Shown here in pieces: positions 57,601-64,000 of a stretch of DNA of 64,000 nt. How positions within the stretch are numbered: position 1 is the first letter of the stretch; every line of letters begins with the position of its first letter. The stretch is from Vibrio sp. FE10 (GTDB lineage: Bacteria; Pseudomonadota; Gammaproteobacteria; Enterobacterales; Vibrionaceae). The notes beneath the pieces were generated by a model. The model was not told where the DNA came from, made no database searches, and worked only from the letters and a program-made list of their open reading frames with translations. A program made the position numbers and the translations under genes. The DNA lies in the NCBI RefSeq assembly GCF_030297155.1, contig NZ_AP028067.1, positions 2,976,001 through 3,040,000 on the forward strand. The letters are read 5' to 3'.

Positions 57601-57630
57601 AAAACAGGTACTCAATGAGTACCTGTTTTT
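57601..57630 (+). terminator. Terminator of pepD
   Basis: A perfect 13-bp stem AAAACAGGTACTC/GAGTACCTGTTTT with a 3-base loop is followed by T. It lies 100 bases after the pepD stop, after a short imperfect repeat of CAATAAAT. Confidence 0.92.
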
Positions 57631-57672
57631 GTATCTAACCTTTGTCATCGACTATTTGTGACTAAAGAAGCA

Positions 57673-57834
57673 ATACCAATCACAGTAAGTAAGTGTTCAG
57701 AAATAGCGCAGGAAAAAGGCTTGAGAACAAGGCGTGATTTTCTGATAAGTAGTTATTCTACAATCAAAAATCACAACGCAGTTATCGAGATTTTTAACAA
57801 GCTAGGGTGACCAGTTATTTACTACGATTGGTAT
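57673..57834. repeat. MITE-like intergenic element with terminal inverted repeats
   Basis: The left end ATACCAATCACAGTAAGTAA and the inverted right end ATACCAATCGTAGTAAATAA match in 17 of 20 positions. The 162-bp interior has no ORF. It ends two bases before the stop codon of the DUF3332 gene. I recall similar short palindromic elements scattered in Vibrio genomes. Confidence 0.7.
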
Positions 57835-57836
57835 AA

Positions 57837-58376
57837 CTAAGCGCGCGTAGCCGCGTAGCTCTCTAGCTCATCAATTGAAGTTTGTGCCACAACTTCACCA
57901 TCGATGAAGTACGTCACCATCTCGCCATCGCGAACACCGATTAACGTCGCACGCTCACCAGATTGGTAAGTAATATCCATTTGGATCGTGTTTTCATCAA
58001 TCTGCTGCATTTGACCTTTCTCAATCACATCAGCACTCGTAATAGGGCCTACTGGCGCTTCCGTTAGAGACGGGTCAAGTTGGTTATTGATGTCTAGGTA
58101 CGTATCAGTTTTAGTATCAAAGATGTGCGGAGAACCAGTTAGTGGGTTGCTACCAGTCCAGAACTCTAGTGAGTTGAATACCAGGTAATCGGCAGCAACC
58201 GTTAGGCCGTAAGCAGGCGCTAGTAGCATGTTCAAGCCACCGCGTGCGTAACGGTTATCAACAGCCTTAACGTTAAACTTCATTAGGTAACCCGTTACTG
58301 CGTTACTACCAACACAGCCAGATAAAGCGACAGAAACCACCGCCAGTGCAACGACTTTTGAAATTGTTTTTTTCAT
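57837..58376 (-). CDS. DUF3332 family lipoprotein
   Basis: The protein is 179 aa from the ATG at 58376 (MKKTISKVVALAVVSVALSG, lipobox LSGC). The 18-residue extension to 58430 is rejected because it precedes an ordinary lipoprotein signal. The mature part has NVKAVDNRYARGG and LLAPAYGLTVAADYL, typical of the Vibrio DUF3332 family. Its function is unknown. It is monocistronic and flanked by the MITE-like element on its 3' side. Confidence 0.82.
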   Translation of the reverse strand: MKKTISKVVALAVVSVALSGCVGSNAVTGYLMKFNVKAVDNRYARGGLNMLLAPAYGLTVAADYLVFNSLEFWTGSNPLTGSPHIFDTKTDTYLDINNQLDPSLTEAPVGPITSADVIEKGQMQQIDENTIQMDITYQSGERATLIGVRDGEMVTYFIDGEVVAQTSIDELESYAATRA

Positions 58377-58647
58377 TTTTATCTCGATATATGAATTTGG
58401 CCGCCAAAAAATGGCGATGGATAATACCAATCAACTGAATGATAAATATCAGAGTTAAATCAATGTATTGTCAGAAAATTCACAATTTGAAACACCCTCT
58501 AATTAGCCAAATCAAAAACAGAAACCAATTCAGAAGCCCCTTCATAAAAAACTTTTGTCGTGACCGTAAAGTGATTGATTCGTACTAAAAATCAACGATT
58601 GATACATTCCGTGTTAACGAATTATCACCATGTTGAGAACAACCTAA

Positions 58648-59694
58648 ATGGCAAGACTAAAACCTAATCAACCATTCGAATTACTTGGTTATACTGTTCA
58701 GCCAGGACAACGAATGGAGATTGAACTGCAAGCAGCTCAGCTTTATACCCATTCTCCACTTTCGATCCCGATTGAAATCATTCACGGTCGCCAATCAGGT
58801 CCAACTCTGATGGTGAACGCAGCGATCCACGGTGATGAGCTAAACGGCGTCGAAATCGCAAGACAGCTCACCAACGCTATCGAACCTAAAAAACTGAAAG
58901 GTACGCTGATTGTTGTGCCTATCGTTAACGTGTTTGGCTTTATCCATAAATCTCGCTATCTACCAGACCGTCGTGACCTAAACCGTTGCTTCCCTGGCAG
59001 TGAGAAAGGTTCGTTAACATCACGCATCGCTTACACCTTCTTCGAGAACGTAGCGAAACACTGTGATTACATTCTGGATCTACACACCGGCGCGATTCAC
59101 CGTACCAATCTGCCACAGATTCGTGCGAACCTATCGAACCCAGAAACACTGCGCATCGCAAAAGCGTTTGCAACACCAGTGATCATTGATTCTCCATTGC
59201 GTGACGGTTCACTCCGTAGCGAAGCAGAAAAGCTTGGTATCCCTGTATTAACTTACGAAGGTGGTGAAGCACTGCGCTTCGATCACCTAGCGATTCGTGC
59301 AGGTTACCTTGGCGTGCATCAAGTGATGAAAGAGATCGGCATGCTGCGTCCTAACCGTAAGAAGTTACCAGAGCCAGTATTGAGTAAATCCACCAGCTGG
59401 ATCCGTGCTGAATCAGACGGTATTTTGCGTAACATGGTAAGACTTGGCGAACAAGTTGAAGCGGGACAAACCCTTGCTTACATCAGCTCTCCATTGGGTC
59501 ACCAAGAAGGCCAAGTGATCACGACCAAAGGTGGTATCGTGATTGGTCAACAGACTCTGCCTTTGGTAAACGAAGGTGATGCGGTGTTCCACATCGCTTA
59601 CTTCAAGCAAGACGATGAAGAAGTAGGACAATCAGTAGAGAGCTACATTGAAGAAGTGGCAGAAGACGATTGGCTAACTGCGCTGAATAACTAA
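58648..59694 (+). CDS. Succinylglutamate desuccinylase/aspartoacylase-family (M14) protein
   Basis: This 348-aa cytoplasmic zinc hydrolase has HGDELNG (zinc His and Glu), the second His in LDLHTGA, the arginine region RYLPDRRDLNRCFPG and a C-terminal biotinyl-like barrel (ESDGILRNMVRLGEQVEAGQ, in part). Family members deacylate N-acyl amino acids. The real substrate is unknown; no arginine-degradation genes are adjacent. It ends at a strong terminator. Confidence 0.85.
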   Translation: MARLKPNQPFELLGYTVQPGQRMEIELQAAQLYTHSPLSIPIEIIHGRQSGPTLMVNAAIHGDELNGVEIARQLTNAIEPKKLKGTLIVVPIVNVFGFIHKSRYLPDRRDLNRCFPGSEKGSLTSRIAYTFFENVAKHCDYILDLHTGAIHRTNLPQIRANLSNPETLRIAKAFATPVIIDSPLRDGSLRSEAEKLGIPVLTYEGGEALRFDHLAIRAGYLGVHQVMKEIGMLRPNRKKLPEPVLSKSTSWIRAESDGILRNMVRLGEQVEAGQTLAYISSPLGHQEGQVITTKGGIVIGQQTLPLVNEGDAVFHIAYFKQDDEEVGQSVESYIEEVAEDDWLTALNN

Positions 59695-59750
59695 CTGCGC
59701 TAAATAACTAAGCTTGCAGAGTCCGTTAACTGAATAACGCTCAGAAATGT

Positions 59751-59787
59751 AAAAGCCCCAATATAGGTGACTATATTGGGGCTTTTT
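59751..59787. terminator. Bidirectional terminator
   Basis: A perfect 16-bp stem AAAAGCCCCAATATAG/CTATATTGGGGCTTTT with loop GTGA lies between two convergent genes. A T-tract follows on the plus strand. Confidence 0.93.
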
Positions 59788-59828
59788 TCTGCTCTTCTTC
59801 AAACAAGAAGAGCATAAATTATTGCGAC

Positions 59829-60143
59829 TTACTCGTCGTCTAGCTCTTCTGCGCGAGCTTTTGCACGTGCTTCACGCGCTTGCTCAGCTTTAAGCTCTTT
59901 AGTGTGACGAATTTCATCACGCTCTTTACGCTGCTCTGATTTACGATCGTTACGCTCAGCTTGGTTTGCAATGAAAGAAGCCAGTTCTTTCTCAGCCCAC
60001 TCTTGTGCTAGAGCTTCAGTTTCGAAACCAGCTTCACGCTTAGAAACTGTTGTGCTGCGAGACGTTACTTGACGAGTAATCTCTGCACACCAACCGTTGC
60101 GTTTTTCTGTAAGGCGGATATCAAATTTTTTGTTCTTAGACAT
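59829..60143 (-). CDS. DUF3622 family protein
   Basis: This 104-aa protein has a compact N-terminal part (KFDIRLTEKRNGWCAEITRQ) and a highly charged coiled-coil tail rich in Arg, Lys, Glu and Ala. It matches my memory of the Vibrio DUF3622 family. No function is known. It is monocistronic, convergent with the M14-like gene across a shared terminator. Confidence 0.78.
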   Translation of the reverse strand: MSKNKKFDIRLTEKRNGWCAEITRQVTSRSTTVSKREAGFETEALAQEWAEKELASFIANQAERNDRKSEQRKERDEIRHTKELKAEQAREARAKARAEELDDE

Positions 60144-60267
60144 GTTCTATTTATTCCTAAGGGAGATCATTAAGGGATCGGTCAACTTTGATAACTCCAT
60201 CTAAGTGAGCATCTTTTAACACCATCCCTTGGTAAGCGCGGTATTAGAGCACAAATCAATGAATATT

Positions 60268-60319
60268 GCTGCAAATATTTGCAGCGGATCACACTCCATT
60301 GCTGCAAATCGTTTGCGGC
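60268..60319. promoter_or_regulatory. Tandem palindromes before the adenine deaminase gene
   Basis: A perfect 18-bp palindrome GCTGCAAATATTTGCAGC (60268-60285) is followed by a related 19-base copy GCTGCAAATCGTTTGCGGC (60301-60319), both preceded by ATT. The centres are about 33 bases, or three helical turns, apart. The rest of the 60144-60505 gap holds no gene. Confidence 0.6.
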
Positions 60320-60505
60320 TCATTTCAATTCCTCCATAACCCTCCATTCACCAGCAATTTCAGCGCTGTTTTATCGACAACATTATCGACAACAATGAAA
60401 TGAACTATGCTCAAACAGAGATAAATGAATCGCCTAAGGCTTCATATTAATAGGCACTAATACCTCACCTACTCCGCCCATAATTAAAATAGCTAAGGAG
60501 TTGCT

Positions 60506-61513
60506 ATGGATAGCTTTATCAAAAATTTACCGAAGGTTGAGCTGCACTTACACATAGAAGGCACACTAGAACCCGAATTGATGTTCGATCTCGCCAAGCG
60601 CAATAAGGTGTCGATACCCTTTGAGAGCCCAGTCCAAGTTCGTGAAGCCTATCAATTTCACAACCTGCAATCCTTCCTCGATATCTATTACCAAGGTGCC
60701 AACGTGCTGCTCCACCAGCAGGATTTCTACGACCTGACTTGGGCTTACCTATTGAAATGCCAGCAAGACAACGTGGTTCACACCGAAATATTCTTTGACC
60801 CACAGACTCACACCGAACGTGGAATAAGTTTCGACACAGTTGTTGGTGGCATTACCCAAGCTTTACAGCAAGCTGAGCAGGAACTAGGGATAAGCAGCCA
60901 ACTGATCATGTGTTTTCTGCGCCACCTTGATGAAGACAGCGCATTCGAGACGCTCAAACAAGCCCTGCCCTACAAAGATAAAATCATAGCGGTTGGACTA
61001 GATTCATCGGAACAAGGCAACCCGCCAGAAAAGTTTAAACATGTCTTTCAAGAGGCCATCAACCAAGGTTTCCTAACCGTGGCCCATGCAGGAGAAGAAG
61101 GCCCAGCGCAAAATATTAGTGACGCTCTGAACTTGTTAGGCATCACCCGAATTGATCATGGGGTTCGTTGTGCAGAAGATCCTGAGCTGATGGCAGAACT
61201 GGCTGTAAAGCGCATTCCACTCACAGTTTGCCCGCTGTCGAACACCAAACTCAAGGTCTTCGACACCATGCAGCAACACAACATCGTAGAGCTCTTAAGA
61301 AAAGGTCTGTGCGTCACCATCAATTCAGATGACCCAGCTTACTTTGGTGGGTACATGAATGATAACTTCCTTGCTGTCGCCAATGCTCATCCACTGACGA
61401 AAAACGAATTGGCACAGTTCAGCATCAATGCCATTGAAGCAAGCTTTGTTTCCCCTCAAGTTAGACAAGCACTCTCCGCGCAAGTGCGCCAATATCTCAC
61501 CGAGAATATTTAA
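60506..61513 (+). CDS. Adenine deaminase (Aah1/PA0148-type)
   Basis: This 335-aa member of the adenosine deaminase superfamily has metal ligands in ELHLHIEGTLEPELMF, HAGEEGP and NSDDPAYFGG, and the catalytic Glu in HAGEEG. It is likely an adenine rather than adenosine deaminase: EGTLEPELMFDLA, FDPQTHTERGI and VGLDSSE follow the Pseudomonas PA0148 and yeast Aah1 subgroup, which acts on adenine and gives hypoxanthine. Databases often label such genes add. It links to gpt in purine salvage. Tandem palindromes upstream suggest repression. Confidence 0.88.
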   Translation: MDSFIKNLPKVELHLHIEGTLEPELMFDLAKRNKVSIPFESPVQVREAYQFHNLQSFLDIYYQGANVLLHQQDFYDLTWAYLLKCQQDNVVHTEIFFDPQTHTERGISFDTVVGGITQALQQAEQELGISSQLIMCFLRHLDEDSAFETLKQALPYKDKIIAVGLDSSEQGNPPEKFKHVFQEAINQGFLTVAHAGEEGPAQNISDALNLLGITRIDHGVRCAEDPELMAELAVKRIPLTVCPLSNTKLKVFDTMQQHNIVELLRKGLCVTINSDDPAYFGGYMNDNFLAVANAHPLTKNELAQFSINAIEASFVSPQVRQALSAQVRQYLTENI

Positions 61514-61572
61514 CGACCTAATAGTTAACGAACGAGCAGAGAAAGTAGAGAAAATGCACTTTCAGCGCGATC

Positions 61573-61600
61573 AAAAAAGGGAAGCTCATTGCTTCCCTTT
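61573..61600 (-). terminator. Terminator of nnrS, possibly bidirectional
   Basis: The perfect 10-bp stem AAAGGGAAGC/GCTTCCCTTT with a 5-base loop is followed on the minus strand by TTTGATC. It separates nnrS from the convergent deaminase gene. Confidence 0.82.
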
Positions 61601-61639
61601 CATTATCTGCAGGCTTAACTAATAGGCTCAATGCACTGA

Positions 61640-62824
61640 TTACCCCGGATGACCATCCACTCGCGGAGTTAATAGCATCATGCCGAATTTCCAGATAAAC
61701 AGACCGAACGCCAACGTCCATAAACCCGCGCTGATGTTAACCATCTCAAATAAGTAAGCCGGGAAGAAGGTCACACCCAAACTGCGCACTAACGCGGCAA
61801 TGAAAATGGCTGCGAACGCTAATGCCATGCTTGGCCCTTTGTAAATCGCACGGCCTGTGTGCCCCATGGTCACACGAGTAATCATAGCGAGAATCAGACC
61901 ACTCAAACCGCCAATCGCAAACAGGTGTAGCATGTTATGACTAGCAAATGGGTTGTTTAACAAACCTCTTAGCAACAAGCTTAAAGGGATACACAAGTAA
62001 GCCGCATGCAGTGACCACACTAATGGCTCAGATAACGTCGTCCAAGGCTTCCAACGAACAAAGCGCACCAACTGAGTAACACCCGCAAAAACCATCAACT
62101 CATTGCCCACTTGAGCAAAGGTTAACGGGAAGAAGCTCAGAACAAACAATCCAACCAAAGGTAGATTAGCCAGCCATTCCAACCAAACCAAAGGTTGCGC
62201 TTTCTCAAAGTCAAAGCGACGTGCCGTGAAGAACGGAATCACTCGCCCGCCCATTACCGACAATAGCAAAGTAAACCACCACAACATCGCTTGCCATACT
62301 GCAGACGACGGGAATGGAGGCATGCCCTTAATGGTCGCGTAGCTCGCAAAGTTCGCCACGATAGCCAGTATAAAGAGCGGGATAAAGAACAGATTCTTCC
62401 ACCCTTTCGATTTTACAACTCGAAAGCCAATCTCGTAAGCGGCGAAGATTAAGAACAGCGCCTCAACCGATGAGATCAGCCATAACGGTGCTGGTGTCCA
62501 AAACAAGATACGAGGTGCCAACCACAAGCCGACTAACACGGCTAATCGGTGATGCTTAGTGCCATTAACGCCAGTCCACGTTTGTACAGCGGTTAAAACA
62601 AAACCCACCACAATCGCCATGGCAAAACCAAATAACATTTCGTGTACGTGCCACCACAACGCTGGCACTGTTAATATCTCAGGCTGGCCGTTTTGAAACA
62701 TGATGACCCATGCCACAATGGCAATCACGGCATAGAGACTGCCGAGGAAGAAGAAAGGTCGAAAGCCTAAACGCAGGTAAGCTGGAATCGCGTCTTCTAC
62801 ACTTTTATCTGTGATATTTAACAA
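61640..62824 (-). CDS. nnrS: NnrS family heme-copper membrane protein
   Basis: This 394-aa inner-membrane protein has about 12 hydrophobic segments. NnrS signatures: YLRLGFRPFFFLGSLYA, WWHVHEMLFGFA, VQTWTGVNG and ITRVTMGHTGRAI. In V. cholerae NnrS protects cells against nitric oxide by limiting the accumulation of iron-nitrosyl complexes. It is monocistronic. An inverted repeat 57-74 bases upstream (62881-62898) may be an operator. Confidence 0.93.
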   Translation of the reverse strand: MLNITDKSVEDAIPAYLRLGFRPFFFLGSLYAVIAIVAWVIMFQNGQPEILTVPALWWHVHEMLFGFAMAIVVGFVLTAVQTWTGVNGTKHHRLAVLVGLWLAPRILFWTPAPLWLISSVEALFLIFAAYEIGFRVVKSKGWKNLFFIPLFILAIVANFASYATIKGMPPFPSSAVWQAMLWWFTLLLSVMGGRVIPFFTARRFDFEKAQPLVWLEWLANLPLVGLFVLSFFPLTFAQVGNELMVFAGVTQLVRFVRWKPWTTLSEPLVWSLHAAYLCIPLSLLLRGLLNNPFASHNMLHLFAIGGLSGLILAMITRVTMGHTGRAIYKGPSMALAFAAIFIAALVRSLGVTFFPAYLFEMVNISAGLWTLAFGLFIWKFGMMLLTPRVDGHPG

Positions 62825-62880
62825 ACTCGCTCCTAATTCTCAGATAAGCGGTCAAGGGATTACCTAAACCAAATTTGGTG

Positions 62881-62898
62881 TGCATCGGAATCGATGCA
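62881..62898 (-). promoter_or_regulatory. Inverted repeat before nnrS
   Basis: TGCATCGGAATCGATGCA is a 7-4-7 inverted repeat in the expected promoter position. It contains TGCAT half-sites like those of NsrR, but they are 8 bases apart instead of 5, so NsrR binding is doubtful. Confidence 0.45.
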
Positions 62899-63112
62899 AT
62901 ATGCTGATCACACTGCATGAAACGAGCCAAATAGATAAAGCCAGTAAAAACAACCACTCGCAGAGTTCACTCACCAATAAACAAGTCAAAAAAACACAAC
63001 CTAAAGAGTCATAAAGACCTATAGATGTGTAAATATAAACTTACTGACTTTTGCCATGGCGACACATATAGTAAGACTAGACTTAAATGGAAGAACTCAG
63101 ATAAGGAACGCG

Positions 63113-63667
63113 ATGTATATTTTTGGTTATGGCAGCTTGATCAACTCTTCTTCACGTCAACTTACCGGTCAAACTGGGCAAGCGATCCCTGCGATTGTTC
63201 ATGGCTTAGTGCGTCACTGGAGTAAGATCGATGACAGCTATGTATTATCACCCTTGATCGTCAATCTTGGTGAGGGGCAAGTGAATGGTGTTTTGCTTGA
63301 GGTCGATGATGTTGCATTGGCTGAATTTGATCGTCGTGAGCGTGGTTATCACAGAATCGAACTCAAAGCCGATCAGATAGAGAGCCAGACTGAGTTCAAG
63401 CAGGATCAATCGATCTGGGTATACATCAAAGACGAGATTCAAGCACCTTGTGAAAACAGCCCTATCGTTCAAACCTATGTGGATACCGTCATGGCAGGAT
63501 GTTTAGAAGTGTCTGAAAGCTTTGCCGCACATTTTGTGGAACATACTCAGGGTTGGCACCATCCATTAGAAAATGATCGTCACCAACCAAAATACGGCAA
63601 TCTTGCCGGGGTGTCGGATCACCACCACAGTGTCATCGATGGTTTGATACTGACCGTTCGTAGCTAG
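63113..63667 (+). CDS. Gamma-glutamylcyclotransferase-like (GGCT fold) protein
   Basis: The protein is 184 aa from the ATG at 63113 (MYIFGYGSLINSSSRQ), chosen because AAGGAA precedes it and the family starts with the FGYGSLI glycine loop. The frame upstream to 63056 is not needed. The catalytic glutamate is probably in FDRRERGYHRIEL. Members act on gamma-glutamyl peptides; the exact substrate is unknown. A short degenerate repeat of GCTTTGAGA/GCTTTGGTTATTTTGAA follows the stop. Confidence 0.82.
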   Translation: MYIFGYGSLINSSSRQLTGQTGQAIPAIVHGLVRHWSKIDDSYVLSPLIVNLGEGQVNGVLLEVDDVALAEFDRRERGYHRIELKADQIESQTEFKQDQSIWVYIKDEIQAPCENSPIVQTYVDTVMAGCLEVSESFAAHFVEHTQGWHHPLENDRHQPKYGNLAGVSDHHHSVIDGLILTVRS

Positions 63668-63781
63668 TCTTTGAGGGCTTTGGTTATTTTGAAGCTTTAG
63701 TTATTTTGGAGCTTTGAGAGCTTTGAGAGCAGATAAGTCGATGAGCTTATAACGAACAAGCTCACCGACTAAATGGATGAT

Positions 63782-64000
<219 letters not shown>

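Overview
The window looks like a stretch of chromosome 1 of a marine Vibrio, most likely near the V. splendidus group. The protein families point that way: sodium-driven PomA/PomB motor, Vibrio-type DUF3332 and DUF3622 proteins, RibBX, FrsA, Crl, a CdgG-like GGDEF protein and a GcvB small RNA beside gcvA. Base composition is moderate in the housekeeping genes and clearly AT-richer at 14.4-18.7 kb. No rRNA, tRNA, CRISPR array or prophage was recognised.

Layout. 0-2 kb: end of the methionine importer operon metNIQ. 2-4.5 kb: a maltoporin-family porin with a double palindromic operator, and a Zn-ribbon protein. 4.7-18.7 kb: an accessory adhesin locus, with a 3237-residue RTX/VCBS adhesin, a divergent TolC-type outer membrane channel plus OmpA-like protein, and an SgrR-like regulator. 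18.8-27.1 kb: syd, queF, a TPR protein with a decayed GGDEF-like end, a GGDEF protein, ppnN and xni. 27.2-28.5 kb: an intact IS3-family element with terminal repeats and a 3-bp target duplication. 28.6-30.9 kb: a Fur-box-controlled TonB receptor and a possible divergent small RNA. 31-34.4 kb: gcvA, a hydrolase, a DUF423 protein and rlmM overlapping as one operon, with GcvB divergent from gcvA. 34.7-41.6 kb: thiI, pomAB, and xseB-ispA-dxs. 41.7-51.6 kb: pgpA-thiL-nusB-ribH, ribBX, ribE, ribD, nrdR, proBA and crl. 51.8-64 kb: frsA, gpt, a purine permease with a PurR-like box, pepD, a DUF3332 lipoprotein, an M14-like hydrolase, DUF3622, adenine deaminase, nnrS, a GGCT-fold protein and a partial ygjH.

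How the parts work together. The housekeeping part keeps the gene neighbourhoods known from E. coli (nrdR-rib-nusB-thiL-pgpA with dxs-ispA-xseB-thiI, and proBA-crl-frsA-gpt-pepD), but with inversions and insertions. The adhesin locus supplies a secreted surface protein and its outer membrane pore. It lacks the inner-membrane ABC transporter and adaptor and the LapG/LapD-type release pair, so these must lie elsewhere if the adhesin has an N-terminal retention module, as its TAAG site suggests. The neighbouring GGDEF-type proteins could matter for such a c-di-GMP-controlled surface protein, but that link is inference.

The most interesting unexplained elements are: (i) a self-contained minus-strand unit at 55.37-55.71 kb with promoter, Shine-Dalgarno, 28-codon ORF and terminator, next to a perfect HexR-type palindrome; (ii) a possible Fur-linked small RNA at about 30.74-30.87 kb; (iii) fourteen near-identical VCBS repeats with a 648-bp higher-order period; (iv) tandem palindromes before the porin and adenine deaminase genes; (v) a 22-bp triple repeat in the ppnN leader.
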